A stretch of 64,000 nucleotides of DNA, taken from NCBI RefSeq assembly GCF_009913235.1, contig NZ_CP047897.1:248001-312000 (forward strand), in the 5' to 3' direction. This document shows positions 23,153-31,889 of this stretch, in pieces. The position numbers and the translations under genes are program-made. The notes under the pieces are model-generated. The model was not told where the DNA came from. It made no database searches and saw only the letters and a program-made list of their open reading frames with translations. Positions within the stretch are counted from its first letter, which is position 1. The number at the start of each line of letters is the position of its first letter. Origin of the DNA: Nibribacter ruber. GTDB lineage: Bacteria; Bacteroidota; Bacteroidia; Cytophagales; Hymenobacteraceae.

Positions 23153-24478
23153 TTAGGATACTAACAGCTTGGATAATTTTTCGGTAAGCGACCGGCGCGA
23201 ATACTGCGTGTAATTGATAAAAGGCAGGTCCAGGTTGGTATTAATCTGCCAGGTTTTGCTCATCTGCATGAGATGGTCAGTCATCAGTTCATACCCCGAG
23301 TAATGGAACACTCGGCCGGCGCCGCACTCGTCAATGATTCTATCGGCATCGCCGTGGATTGGCCCGATGCAGATGATGGGTTTATTTGCGGCCAGGTATT
23401 CAAACAGCTTGCCCGTCAGAATCCCGAAGTTGTTGGGCACGTCAGGAATCGCCATTAGCAAAACCGTACTGGCCATGAGATATTTGATGGATTCGTCATG
23501 TGGCACAAAGTCAATGTACTCCGTGATGAGCGGTAAACTGGCGGCTTCAATCTGTTTTTTGATGCCTTCAGATACCTTGCCCACAAATTGCAACTTGTAT
23601 CTAATGAACGGGTTGCGGGTCACGGTGTCACACAAAGCCTGGAAGAAGCCCACTACATTGTAAGCTTCGGTGAGCGTGCCGGTGTAGGTGATGATGAATT
23701 CCTCAGAAGACGGCGTGGATGGGTGGATGAAGTCAGCCTCGTCGTAGCCATTGGGAATCACGTGTATTTTGTTAGGATTGAGCGCGGCAGATTTCTTGAG
23801 GAACAGGCGCTTCATGTCATCGCTTACTACTATGACTTCGTCTGCGTTCTCCAGCACTTCGCGCTCATATTTGGCGTCCAGCTTTTGGGCCAGCGCGGTG
23901 TGGTTCAGGTCTTGGTAATAGTAAATGTCAGTCCAGGGGTCGCGCATGTCAGCAATCCAGCGTAGGCCATGCTTTTGCTTTAGCTTTAGGCCAATAAGTT
24001 GGGTAGAATGCGGCGGACTAGAAGTGACAACTGCTTTGAGGTCCTTTCGCTTCATGACCTTAACGGCCGCGTCTAGGGCGTAGCGGTTCCAGCCGATGCG
24101 TGGGTCTGGGATGAAGAGATTACCGCGTAAGAACTTGAAAAGCTTCTGCTTCCAGTTCTCTTTGCCCGTGTTCGCGAAGCCCCCAAACGGAATGTCTTTC
24201 TTGCCGGTTATTTTTTTGTAGAACTCAAACGGCTCGCGGGTGCTGGTCTTGATTACCTGCACGCTAGCGGGAATCTCGCCTTCCAGAGAATGGTCCAGAA
24301 TAGGGTAAGAGCCCTGCTTTTCATCAACGGTGATGACGGTGGGCGTAATCCCAAACTCGGGCAGGTGCTTCACAAATTTAAGGCAACGCTGTACCCCGGC
24401 CCCGCCCGAAGGTGGCCAGTAATACGTCATGAACAACACGTTTTGAGCGGCAGATTTGTCAGCAGATTCCAAGGGCAC
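23153..24478 (-). CDS. Family 4 glycosyltransferase
   Basis: 441 residues from a GTG start. The N-terminal domain begins NVLFMTYYWPPSGGAGVQR, the glycine-rich acceptor loop of GT4 enzymes. AVVTSSPPHSTQLIGLKLKQ and WIADMRDPWTDIYYY are typical of the group acting in capsule/LPS synthesis. The C-terminal domain has HVIPNGYDEADF, ITYTGTLTEAYN, and FGILTGKLFEYLAANKPIICIG, where GKLFEYLAA is the donor-site E-rich motif. Cytoplasmic or membrane-peripheral. Sugar specificity cannot be read. A palindrome copy abuts its 3' end and another lies 36 bp upstream of its start. Confidence 0.88.
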   Translation of the reverse strand: MPLESADKSAAQNVLFMTYYWPPSGGAGVQRCLKFVKHLPEFGITPTVITVDEKQGSYPILDHSLEGEIPASVQVIKTSTREPFEFYKKITGKKDIPFGGFANTGKENWKQKLFKFLRGNLFIPDPRIGWNRYALDAAVKVMKRKDLKAVVTSSPPHSTQLIGLKLKQKHGLRWIADMRDPWTDIYYYQDLNHTALAQKLDAKYEREVLENADEVIVVSDDMKRLFLKKSAALNPNKIHVIPNGYDEADFIHPSTPSSEEFIITYTGTLTEAYNVVGFFQALCDTVTRNPFIRYKLQFVGKVSEGIKKQIEAASLPLITEYIDFVPHDESIKYLMASTVLLMAIPDVPNNFGILTGKLFEYLAANKPIICIGPIHGDADRIIDECGAGRVFHYSGYELMTDHLMQMSKTWQINTNLDLPFINYTQYSRRSLTEKLSKLLVS

Positions 24479-24513
24479 GGGTCTTAACTTTTAGTCATTG
24501 CAAGAACAGGTTT

Positions 24514-24551
24514 CGTTTTTGGATTGTTTTCCGGAAATAAGGCCAAAAACG
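24514..24551. repeat. 38-bp palindromic repeat, copy 12
   Basis: CGTTTTTGGATTGTTTTCC / GGAAATAAGGCCAAAAACG, in the divergent gap between the GT4 gene and ffh. Confidence 0.92.
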
Positions 24552-24633
24552 ACCGCCTGTTTCTTACAAGTATTGAAACCTCCGAATATACGCGTCTGTA
24601 TTGAAAAGATGGTGAACTTGCCGAAATTCTGCG

Positions 24634-24641
24634 TATTTTTG
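24634..24641 (+). promoter_or_regulatory. Candidate -7 element of ffh
   Basis: TATTTTTG fits TAnnTTTG, 46 bp before the ffh ATG. Nearby TTG triplets are not at the standard distance. Confidence 0.45.
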
Positions 24642-24687
24642 TAGTTACTGACAGAAGAATTTAATCTAACTCAGCCATATAAACCAC

Positions 24688-26025
24688 ATGTTTGAGAATT
24701 TAAGTACCAAGCTAGACCGCGCCTTTAAAACCCTTAAGGGCCAAGGGAGCATCACTGAAATCAACGTTGCCCAGACCATCAAAGAAGTTAGACGCGCCCT
24801 TGTGGACGCCGACGTAAACTACAAGGTGGCCAAAACTGTGACCGACAAAATCAAGGACGAGGCTATGGGCCGTGACGTGCTGATTGCCGTGTCACCAGGC
24901 CAGTTGATGGTGAAGATTGTACACGAAGAACTCACCGAACTAATGGGCGGCGAGAAAAAGGACATAAACATCACTGGTTCACCAGCTATCATATTAATCG
25001 CCGGTCTACAAGGTTCTGGTAAGACTACCTTCACGGGTAAGCTTTCTAACTTCTTGAAAAAACAAGGCAAAGGCGTTTTAGTAGCGGCCTGCGACGTGTA
25101 CCGTCCGGCGGCTATTGACCAGTTGAGTGTGTTGGCAGAGCAGGTAGGCGTAGAATTTTACGCTGAGCGCGAGTCCAAAGACCCGGTTTCTATTGCCCGC
25201 AACGCCGTAGAACACGCCAAGAAAACTGGCAAGAAAGTAGTCATCATTGACACCGCCGGTCGTTTGGCCGTGGATGAGGCCATGATGAAAGAAATCTACG
25301 ACATCAAGGAGGCCATTAAGCCAACTGAGACCTTGTTTGTGGTTGACTCCATGACCGGCCAGGATGCCGTGAATACGGCCAAGACGTTCAATGAGCGCAT
25401 CAACTTTGACGGCGTTGTCTTGACCAAATTGGACGGTGATTCACGCGGTGGCGCAGCCCTTTCCATTAGAGCGGTCGTGGAGAAGCCAATCAAGTTCATC
25501 TCTACCGGTGAGAAGATGGAGGCCCTTGACCTGTTCTACCCTGACCGTATGGCCCAGCGTATTTTGGGTATGGGTGACGTTATCTCTTTGGTAGAGCGCG
25601 CCCAGCAGACCTTTGACGAGGACGAAGCCAAGCGTATCAACAAGAACATCCGCAAGAACCAATTCAACTTTGATGACTTCCTGTCGCAGTTGGAGCAAAT
25701 CAAGCGGATGGGTGATATCAAAGACTTGGTAGGCATGATACCGGGCGTGAGCAAGATGATGAAGGACGTGGAAATAGACGAAAGCGCTTTCAAACCGATT
25801 GAAGCCATCATCAAATCCATGACCAAGGAAGAGCGTCAAAACCCAGACATGATATCTGGTAGCCGTCGTAACCGCATCGCCAAAGGCTCTGGAACCAATA
25901 TTCAGCAGGTGAACAACCTGATGAAGCAGTTCAACGACATGCGCAAAATGATGAAGTCCATGAACAAGATGGCCGGCACCAAAGGTGGTCTTGCCAAATT
26001 GGGCAGCATGATGGGTCGCAGATAA
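24688..26025 (+). CDS. ffh: Signal recognition particle protein Ffh (SRP54)
   Basis: A 445-residue SRP GTPase. The N domain has ALVDADVNYKVA. The G domain has G1 GLQGSGKTTFTGKL, the DVYRPAAIDQL box, G3 DTAGRL, and G4 TKLDGDSRGGAAL. The Met-rich M domain (MIPGVSKMMKDV..., SGSRRNRIAKGSGT, then MKQFNDMRKMMKSMNKMAG) binds both signal peptides and domain IV of the SRP RNA encoded at 11.8 kb. It acts at the ribosome exit and the membrane with FtsY. Length and all motifs are normal. A terminator plus palindrome copy follows. Confidence 0.97.
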   Translation: MFENLSTKLDRAFKTLKGQGSITEINVAQTIKEVRRALVDADVNYKVAKTVTDKIKDEAMGRDVLIAVSPGQLMVKIVHEELTELMGGEKKDINITGSPAIILIAGLQGSGKTTFTGKLSNFLKKQGKGVLVAACDVYRPAAIDQLSVLAEQVGVEFYAERESKDPVSIARNAVEHAKKTGKKVVIIDTAGRLAVDEAMMKEIYDIKEAIKPTETLFVVDSMTGQDAVNTAKTFNERINFDGVVLTKLDGDSRGGAALSIRAVVEKPIKFISTGEKMEALDLFYPDRMAQRILGMGDVISLVERAQQTFDEDEAKRINKNIRKNQFNFDDFLSQLEQIKRMGDIKDLVGMIPGVSKMMKDVEIDESAFKPIEAIIKSMTKEERQNPDMISGSRRNRIAKGSGTNIQQVNNLMKQFNDMRKMMKSMNKMAGTKGGLAKLGSMMGRR

Positions 26026-26066
26026 TCGTTATTGGTTATTCGTTGCTCGTTATTCGAGGTATATGA

Positions 26067-26104
26067 AAGAAGCCCGGACCGGATTGGTTCGGGCTTCTTC
26101 GTTT
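26067..26104 (+). terminator. Terminator of ffh, U-tract supplied by a palindrome copy
   Basis: A 10-bp stem (AAGAAGCCCG / CGGGCTTCTT) with a 13-nt loop (inner ACC/GGT pairing) is followed directly by CGTTTT, the left edge of palindrome copy 13. Confidence 0.8.
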
Positions 26105-26136
26105 TGGCCTGTTTTAGTGGAATTGGCCCAAAAACG
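26100..26136. repeat. 38-bp palindromic repeat, copy 13 (37 bp)
   Basis: CGTTTTGGCCTGTTTTAGT / GGAATTGGCCCAAAAACG, fused to the ffh terminator stem with no spacer. Confidence 0.88.
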
Positions 26137-26174
26137 ACGTTTCTATTTTAATTCCACATGGCTTAACACCTCTT

Positions 26175-26319
26175 TTTGTCATCCTGAAAGGATCTTGTGG
26201 GCAAGCTGTAGAAGTGCTTGCTAAGAGTGCAACCCATAGCGAATGATTCAAGATAGATGTAAGGGTTTCATTGCCAATGTAAGTCTAGTTCGCTACCAAG
26301 ATCCTTTCAGGAGAACAAA
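26175..26319. mobile_element. MITE-like element with inverted ends (candidate)
   Basis: A 15-bp perfect inverted repeat (CCTGAAAGGATCTTG at 26183-26197, CAAGATCCTTTCAGG at 26297-26311) extends to ~24 bp with few mismatches (TTTTGTCATCCTGAAAGGAT on the left). It encloses ~100 bp with no coding frame. Small size, inverted ends and absence of a gene fit a MITE. GTCATCCTGA...GGATCT intergenic repeats recur in several environmental Bacteroidota as I recall, unverified here. Confidence 0.6.
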
Positions 26320-26436
26320 ACGGGATAATAGCAAATGTAGAGATATGGCACTGCCTTGTCTCAAACGCATTCCTTATACTATGTGCGCGAGTACAAGCGG
26401 TTACGTGCGCCATGGTTGATTTCAAAACTGTCTAAC
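26320..26436. other. Intergenic stretch without gene
   Basis: Nothing recognisable between the MITE-like element and palindrome copy 14. With the elements, it makes up a ~520-bp gene-free gap after ffh. Confidence 0.4.
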
Positions 26437-26474
26437 CGTTTTCGGCCTGTTTCCCTAAAAACAGCCCAAAAAAG
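26437..26474. repeat. 38-bp palindromic repeat, copy 14
   Basis: CGTTTTCGGCCTGTTTCCC / TAAAAACAGCCCAAAAAAG. Its right edge overlaps the U-tract of the minus-strand terminator of the deaminase gene. Confidence 0.85.
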
Positions 26475-26506
26475 AAGAATGCCGAACCAACTGATTCGGC
26501 ATTCTT
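26466..26506 (-). terminator. Terminator of the deaminase gene, U-tract supplied by a palindrome copy
   Basis: On the minus strand a 12-bp stem (AAGAATGCCGAA / TTCGGCATTCTT) with an 8-nt loop is followed by CTTTTTTGGG, the edge of palindrome copy 14. Confidence 0.85.
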
Positions 26507-26544
26507 TATTATCCTTCGAAGAACGAACAACCAACAACGAGCAG

Positions 26545-27033
26545 CTAATACTCCGTCCGGCCTTCCTGCTTTTCCCATTCCAGAAAGCCTTTCAATGCTT
26601 CCTCTCTCATGAATTGTTGCATGGGGATGGTGCGCTTGTGAAGGGGCAGTTCAATCTCCTCATAAATGAAGGCGTCATCAAAGCCAATGGCGGCGGCGTC
26701 TGCTTTGGTGTTGCCGTAGAAGACGCGGTCGGGGCGGGCCCAATAGATGGCGCCCAGACACATGGGGCATGGCTCACAGCTGGTGTACAAGTCACAGCCG
26801 GTCAATTGGTAGGTTCCCAAGGTTTGACAGGCCTTCCGGATGGCGTCTACTTCGGCGTGGGCGGTGGGATCATTGCTGGACGTGACGTTGTTGAAGCCTC
26901 GGGCAATGATCTTTCCGTCTTTGACAATGACGGTGCCAAACGGGCCGCCTTTTCCTTCTTTCATCTTGTCTATGGACAACTGGATAGCCTCGCGCATGAA
27001 GCCTGCTACCGGCCTGTTTTCTTCCTGATTCAT
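26545..27033 (-). CDS. Nucleoside/guanine deaminase, cytidine-deaminase fold
   Basis: 162 residues. The zinc site is complete: THAEVDAIRKACQ provides His and the proton-shuttling Glu, and TSCEPCPMCLGAIYWARPDRV the two Cys. The full length, the ARPDRVFYGNTKADAAAIGFDD stretch and the C-terminal FLEWEKQEGR resemble the B. subtilis-type guanine deaminase (GuaD) more than tRNA adenosine deaminase TadA. It would convert guanine to xanthine in purine salvage. A single gene with its own terminator. Confidence 0.85.
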   Translation of the reverse strand: MNQEENRPVAGFMREAIQLSIDKMKEGKGGPFGTVIVKDGKIIARGFNNVTSSNDPTAHAEVDAIRKACQTLGTYQLTGCDLYTSCEPCPMCLGAIYWARPDRVFYGNTKADAAAIGFDDAFIYEEIELPLHKRTIPMQQFMREEALKGFLEWEKQEGRTEY

Positions 27034-27080
27034 ATAAAACCGTACGCAAGAATAGCCTGTTGTGATGTCCTTTCCAGCAA

Positions 27081-27602
27081 TTAAGCCAGCAGGCGCTTCA
27101 TCTGGTTTTTATGGTGGTTGGCATGCTCAATCAAGAATTCCAAGGTTTGGCCCAACGTGATGACCCCGGCGCGCGGATGCTTGAAAATTTCCTTGTCTAA
27201 TAAATCGTTTGGGAAGTCACTTAAAAATTGGTGCAGGGTGTTGCGGGTGTCTTGCCAGTTTTTCTCTACCTCATCAATATTTATTTGCTGAGGCATGTCA
27301 CCAAGTACCTTGGGGGCTTTGATTTTAACAGGTAGGGAGAGAACCAGATTCAACAGGAAGGACCGCCACCGGGTGTTGAAGGAAATGGGACGGCGTTTCC
27401 GATCGGTGGCCAGGTTGTCTTTGATGGACTGGATGACCACGTGCTCTACTTTCCAGAGATGGTAATACAACTGCGCCGCTGACCATTGGTCTTCTGCGGG
27501 TTGCCTGGCTTGCTGTGCCTGGGTAAGGGAATTAATTTGGCTGGTGTAGGCTAGGCGCTGTTGTTCTAGGCGATTAAACTTGGCCTGAAGTGCGGTTTGC
27601 AT
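27081..27602 (-). CDS. DinB-like four-helix metalloprotein
   Basis: 173 residues of the DinB/YfiT-like fold: an N-terminal helix, AEDQWSAAQLYYHLWKVEHVVIQSI with one His pair (YYHLWKVEH), and the C-terminal LGQTLEFLIEHANHHKNQMKRLL whose HxxHH motif completes the divalent-metal site. Members include thiol-dependent (bacillithiol/mycothiol) transferases and stress-induced proteins, and the specific reaction is not predictable. Located 47 bp upstream of the deaminase gene on the same strand, possibly co-transcribed. A degenerate palindrome copy lies just upstream. Confidence 0.8.
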   Translation of the reverse strand: MQTALQAKFNRLEQQRLAYTSQINSLTQAQQARQPAEDQWSAAQLYYHLWKVEHVVIQSIKDNLATDRKRRPISFNTRWRSFLLNLVLSLPVKIKAPKVLGDMPQQINIDEVEKNWQDTRNTLHQFLSDFPNDLLDKEIFKHPRAGVITLGQTLEFLIEHANHHKNQMKRLLA

Positions 27603-27630
27603 AGGATTACCTGGATTTTGGCAAAAGGTA

Positions 27631-27668
27631 CGTTTTTGGCCTGAAACTGCAAAAAGAGGCTAAAAACG
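27631..27668. repeat. 38-bp palindromic repeat, copy 15 (degenerate centre)
   Basis: Outer arms intact (CGTTTTTGGCCTG / GAGGCTAAAAACG), centre replaced (AAACTGCAAAAA), but total length still 38 bp. Confidence 0.85.
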
Positions 27669-27838
27669 GAGATGTATTTATTCACTCACGCTACCTTTTG
27701 AGTATTGTAGATGGCTCGGCTATTTCGCTAGAACCTTTAGGTTTTTTTTAACAAGAAGCGCCTGTTTATATTCTGTAAGCGAAAGTCTAATCCAGACAAG
27801 TTAAAAGCTACTGCATGGATATAATTGGAAGTTGTCAG

Positions 27839-30238
27839 CTACTGGTTTTGATTTTCTTGGATGCTGTGGAGCAGGCTTTGTTCCACTATGCGCAGCTGGC
27901 AGATGAGGTTGTTGACTAAAGCGGAAAGTTCTTCAGAAAGAGGAAGGATTTGCTCAGTGTGAATGCGGTGGAGAGCCGCGTGTTCAATCTGAGCATTCAA
28001 TAGTTGCACGTTCTCTACGCCAATCAAGGCCAGAGAAGACTTCATTTTATGGGACAGGCCTTGCACAGTACCCCAGTCTGACACAGCAACCGCCTCGTTT
28101 AGCTCCTGGAGTTGATCGGGGGTTTGGCTCAGAAAAATTTCTATGATTTCCAGCATGAAACTCTCATTGCCATCCGCAAATTCCCTCAGGTAAGAGAGGT
28201 CCAATGGCTCCTTTTCTAAAGCTTCTTTGGGCTGTATTTCTGCTGGTTTATTAGAAGAATTAAAATCAGAAGTGGCTTCGGCATCCGCACCAAAATGGTT
28301 TGCTTTTATCTTGCCGCCCAACACTGAAGCCATTTCATACCACAAAGTCTGCGCCCGGAAGGGTTTGGAGATGAAAGAGTTTGCCCCGCACATGATGCAC
28401 TTGGTGGCCTCGCTCTGGGTGGCGTGCGCGGTAAGGGCAATAATGGGAATGCTGCTTTTCGTGCCCATGCGGTGCCGAATGTACTGCATGGCCTCATAGC
28501 CGTCCATTTCTGGCATCTGCATGTCCATGAGCACCAGGTCAAAGTCCTGCGTGGCTAACAGCTCAATCGCCTCTTTTCCATTGTTTGCCACCTGGCATGT
28601 AATCTGCTCTTCGGCCAATATTTTTTTGACTAGAAGCTGGTTGATGGGGTTGTCCTCAGCAAGCAATACATGAGCCCCGCGTAGACTTTCAATATTGAGC
28701 AGTGCTTCTTTTGGCTGAACACTTTCCGTTTGGGGCTGTTGATCGGTTTTAAGAAAGGGAAGAAGGAACCGGAAGGTGCTGCCTTGCCCCAAGCGGCTTT
28801 CCACGGTCATCTTCCCGCCTTGTACTTCCACCAGTTCCTTGGCAATAGAAAGGCCTAACCCCGTACCTCCAAACCGGCGGGTGGTGTCATTGCTGCCTTG
28901 AGTGAACTTCTCAAAAATAGACGTGAGCTTTTCTTCCTCAATGCCAATGCCTGTGTCTGTGACGGTGAATTCCAGAAACACCCGTTCAGCTTCCTGGGCG
29001 ACCACCTCTATGCCTAATTTCACCTTCCCGTTCTCTGTGAACTTTAAGGCGTTCCCAATGAGATTGTTTAAGATTTGACTGAGCCGTACCGGGTCTCCCT
29101 GTACAAATTCGGGGATGTCACTATCCAGTAGAAACTTAAGGGTGTTGTTTCTTTCCTTGGCCCTAATCTCCAGGATGGTGAGCAGCTGCTTCACCAGGTG
29201 TTTCAGGTCAAAAGGAATAGACTCCAGGGTAATCTTGCCAGCCTCTATCTTAGAGAAATCCAGAAGGTCATTGATGATGACCATGAGGTTGTTGGCAGAG
29301 GTTTGGATGGCCTTCAGGTATTCGCGTTGTTCTTCATCAAGTTCTGTTTTCCAGAGAACTTCGGCTAAGCCCAGGATTCCGTTCATGGGCGTCCTGATCT
29401 CGTGGCTCATGTTGGCCAAAAACTGCTCTTTTACCCTGGCAACGCCCAAAGCGGCGTCTTTGGCGTTTTTTAGCTCTTCTTCTATGGCAATACGCTCGGT
29501 GATGTCATAGCAAACGCCAATGACGCCCGTAATGTAATTCTGATCTTGAATGGGCAGGAACAGACAGTCAAACCAGACCTCCTGCATTTTGATGGTGCAC
29601 TTAGCGGAATTCCCACTCAGGGCGCGCCGCATGCAAACAATCACGTTGGAGAAGTCTTTAAAAACCTCAAAGGCAGAAGCCCCCACCAGTTCATCGGTCT
29701 GCAGGCCTATCAAGGACAGACCGTTGCCCCGGCACATGGTGTAGATGCCCGCCGCATCAATGGCCCAAAGAACGATGGGTGCGCCAGAAATCACTATTTC
29801 CAGTTGTTCCTGGGTATGCCGTAACTGTTGTTCGGTTCTCAGGCGCTCCTCTTCAATGCGGTGCAGCCGAACGGCATTACGTATGCTTTGTGAGATGCCC
29901 TCTGGCGTGAGCAGCGTCTTGGGCAGGTAGTCAGAGGCACCGGTTTTCATGGCCTCTACCGCAATGCGCTCATCTCCCTGTGAGGTTACAATCTGCACGG
30001 GGGTGGTAATGCCTCTTTCGCGTATCTTCTGCAGCAGCTCCAGCCCGTTCATGTCTGGGAGCATGAAGTCTATGAAGATGAAGTCAAACTGGTTCTGGGC
30101 CAGGGCTTGCAGAGCCTCAGAGCCCATGGCGGCATTGTACACTTCTGCCTCTACCTTAGCCGTGCGCAAAGACCGCTTGATGATCATGCGGTCTACTTCA
30201 TCATCGTCTACTACCAACAGTCTGACTATAGGCTCCAT
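27839..30238 (-). CDS. Hybrid histidine kinase: REC-PAS-HisKA-HATPase-REC-HPT
   Basis: ~799 residues, no membrane segment, so cytoplasmic. Order: receiver 1 (~5-125; RLLVVDDDEVDRM, phospho-Asp in FIFIDFMLPD), coiled linker, PAS (~145-265), HisKA with ANMSHEIRTPMNGILGL (~285), HATPase with NNLIGNALKFTENG (N box), DTGIGI (G1) and GGTGLGLSIAKEL (G2), receiver 2 (~525-650; Asp in LVLMDMQMPEMDGY), and a C-terminal HPT domain whose phospho-His lies in QGLSHKMKSSLALIG. All phosphorelay residues are present, so it can self-contain a His-Asp-His relay and be tuned by an input receiver. It ends an operon of two kinases and two single receivers. The start is the ATG two codons after a TTG. Confidence 0.92.
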   Translation of the reverse strand: MEPIVRLLVVDDDEVDRMIIKRSLRTAKVEAEVYNAAMGSEALQALAQNQFDFIFIDFMLPDMNGLELLQKIRERGITTPVQIVTSQGDERIAVEAMKTGASDYLPKTLLTPEGISQSIRNAVRLHRIEEERLRTEQQLRHTQEQLEIVISGAPIVLWAIDAAGIYTMCRGNGLSLIGLQTDELVGASAFEVFKDFSNVIVCMRRALSGNSAKCTIKMQEVWFDCLFLPIQDQNYITGVIGVCYDITERIAIEEELKNAKDAALGVARVKEQFLANMSHEIRTPMNGILGLAEVLWKTELDEEQREYLKAIQTSANNLMVIINDLLDFSKIEAGKITLESIPFDLKHLVKQLLTILEIRAKERNNTLKFLLDSDIPEFVQGDPVRLSQILNNLIGNALKFTENGKVKLGIEVVAQEAERVFLEFTVTDTGIGIEEEKLTSIFEKFTQGSNDTTRRFGGTGLGLSIAKELVEVQGGKMTVESRLGQGSTFRFLLPFLKTDQQPQTESVQPKEALLNIESLRGAHVLLAEDNPINQLLVKKILAEEQITCQVANNGKEAIELLATQDFDLVLMDMQMPEMDGYEAMQYIRHRMGTKSSIPIIALTAHATQSEATKCIMCGANSFISKPFRAQTLWYEMASVLGGKIKANHFGADAEATSDFNSSNKPAEIQPKEALEKEPLDLSYLREFADGNESFMLEIIEIFLSQTPDQLQELNEAVAVSDWGTVQGLSHKMKSSLALIGVENVQLLNAQIEHAALHRIHTEQILPLSEELSALVNNLICQLRIVEQSLLHSIQENQNQ

Positions 30239-30250
30239 GCGCAAACGTGC

Positions 30251-30676
30251 TTAGTTGGGGAGCTCTATCAGTTCCCAGAAAGAATTAAGGGTGGCAATTG
30301 CCTCTTTAAACGAGCCGTTCCGGATGGGTTTGACAATGTAACCAGCCACGTTAAGATCATACGCCATTACTACATCCTGCTCATCTTTAGAGGAAGTCAT
30401 CACAAATACACTGCAGGAACGCAAAGCGGGATTTTTTCTAATCGCCTGTAGAAACTCCAACCCACCCATTTCCGGAAGATTCAGGTCCAGCAGGATGATT
30501 CTAGGCGTAGGGGACTGGGCCTCTGCCGTTTGGCTTAACAGCAACGCCAGGGCCTCATTGCCGGTTCTGGCAACGTGGACTATGTTCTCAATGCCTTGCG
30601 CTGCAAATGCCCGTTTTATATTCTCTACATCCAGTGGATCATCTTCAACCAAAAGGATGGGTGTATTCTTATTCAT
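30251..30676 (-). CDS. Stand-alone response-regulator receiver protein
   Basis: 141 residues, a single REC domain with no output: PILLVEDDPLDVENIKRAF (acidic pocket), IILLDLNLPEMGGLEFL (phospho-Asp), FVMTSSKDEQDV (switch Thr/Ser), GYIVKPIRNGSF (conserved Lys). The VEDDPxD start and ~140-residue size fit the Rcp1-like class that pairs with bacteriophytochrome-type or other PAS kinases, but no phytochrome is encoded here. It probably shuttles phosphate among the kinases in this operon. The hybrid kinase gene starts 12 bp downstream. Confidence 0.93.
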   Translation of the reverse strand: MNKNTPILLVEDDPLDVENIKRAFAAQGIENIVHVARTGNEALALLLSQTAEAQSPTPRIILLDLNLPEMGGLEFLQAIRKNPALRSCSVFVMTSSKDEQDVVMAYDLNVAGYIVKPIRNGSFKEAIATLNSFWELIELPN

Positions 30677-30735
30677 GTCAGGACAGGCTTAAAGGGTGTG
30701 AGCGGGGGAGTGGCGGTAGGATTGGTACGCTGGTG

Positions 30736-31149
30736 TTAGGGACGTTCGCAAAGTTTCCAGTATCGGTCAAGGGTGGCCACCGCCGAGATGAACTTCTCAA
30801 AAGAAAGAGGCTTGAGAATGTAGCCAGCCACGTTCAGGTTGTAGGCGTTGATCTTGTCACTGTCCTCATTGGAGGTGGTCATGACAAACACGCTTATACG
30901 GTTCAACTCAGGGTCTTTCCGCATCTCCTGCAAAAACTCAATCCCGTTCATCTTGGGCATGTTGATGTCCAGGATGATGATGGGCGGCATGGGAATAGAG
31001 CCTGACTTGAGCATCTCCAAGGCCTCTATGCCGTTGTGCGCAATATGCAGGGGGTTGTTGATGTTGTTTTTCTTGAAGGCGCGCTGCACATTCATGATAT
31101 CCACCTCATCATCCTCCACCAATAATATATTTACTACTTTTTCTTCCAT
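30736..31149 (-). CDS. Stand-alone response-regulator receiver protein
   Basis: 137 residues, Rcp1-like receiver only. NILLVEDDEVDIMNVQRAF, phospho-Asp in IIILDINMPKMNGIEFL, FVMTTSNEDSDK, and GYILKPLSFEKF. Clearly paralogous to the next receiver downstream (both read NVAGYI.KP near the end), so the pair probably arose by duplication. It lies 26 bp after the kinase at 31176-31889. Likely a diffusible phospho-acceptor for one of the two HisKA kinases. Confidence 0.93.
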   Translation of the reverse strand: MEEKVVNILLVEDDEVDIMNVQRAFKKNNINNPLHIAHNGIEALEMLKSGSIPMPPIIILDINMPKMNGIEFLQEMRKDPELNRISVFVMTTSNEDSDKINAYNLNVAGYILKPLSFEKFISAVATLDRYWKLCERP

Positions 31150-31175
31150 GAGATATAAAACGCGTTTTTGTAAAT

Positions 31176-31889
31176 CTATTGAATGTTCTTGGGCCAGGTA
31201 AACTGAAACGTGGTGCCCTGGCCCGTAGCAGAGTCTACGTCTATGCTGCCACCCACAAACTGAATGATCTTCTTTACAATGGTCAGGCCGGCGCCTAGGC
31301 TTTCCTGCTCATCTTTCGGCTGCACGGTGTAGAACAGCTTGAATATTTTTTCCAGGGAATCCTGCGCCATGCCAATGCCATTGTCCTTTACGGTAAACTT
31401 ATAAACATCCCCCACTTCCTGAGCCGAAACCGTGACCTCTGGCGTTGGAGATTGGTTAAAGTGTACGGCATTCTCCAGCAATTTGGTAATCACTGTTTCC
31501 AGTTTCTTGGCATACGTAAACAAAGTGGGTAGCTGGTCTAGGTGAACTACCAGGCCACGGCTCTTTATAAAAGGTGCTGCTGCTTCTTCCACCAAGTCCC
31601 TTACATTCACTTCCTGCAGCTCCAGGTCTAGGCGGTTCACACGAGAGAAGGCCAGTATAGCGTTGATCATGCGTTCCATGCGCTCAGCCCGGTTCTGCAG
31701 CAGTTGGATGTTATGGCCTACCTCTGGGTCAATGTCCTGGCCCAAGTCTTCGCTGATCCAGGCAGAAAGGTTGCAGATAGCCCTGAGCGGTGCCTTTAAG
31801 TCATGAGAGACAATGTAGGCAAACTCCTCATACTCCTCCCGAAGGTGGTTTAGCTGCTCCTGGCACGTTTGGTCTACCTCTTGGCTCAT
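31176..31889 (-). CDS. Short soluble histidine kinase (HisKA-HATPase)
   Basis: 237 residues, catalytic core only, no sensor or membrane domain. HisKA box FAYIVSHDLKAPLRAICNLSAW with the phospho-His. HATPase: KLLENAVHFNQ (N box), VKDNGIGMAQDSLEKIFKLF (G1/F box), GAGLTIVKKI (G2). The DHp sequence is almost the same as in the overlapping upstream kinase (SHDLKAPLRAI.NL..WISEDL), implying duplication or interacting DHp domains. Starts inside the preceding gene (ATGA overlap). With no sensor it may be driven by heterodimerisation or protein contacts. Confidence 0.92.
   Translation of the reverse strand: MSQEVDQTCQEQLNHLREEYEEFAYIVSHDLKAPLRAICNLSAWISEDLGQDIDPEVGHNIQLLQNRAERMERMINAILAFSRVNRLDLELQEVNVRDLVEEAAAPFIKSRGLVVHLDQLPTLFTYAKKLETVITKLLENAVHFNQSPTPEVTVSAQEVGDVYKFTVKDNGIGMAQDSLEKIFKLFYTVQPKDEQESLGAGLTIVKKIIQFVGGSIDVDSATGQGTTFQFTWPKNIQ

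Noticed and set aside
30251-31149. Phytochrome (light-sensing) system
   Set aside because: The single receivers resemble Rcp1, but no GAF/PHY chromophore module or haem oxygenase gene is present.
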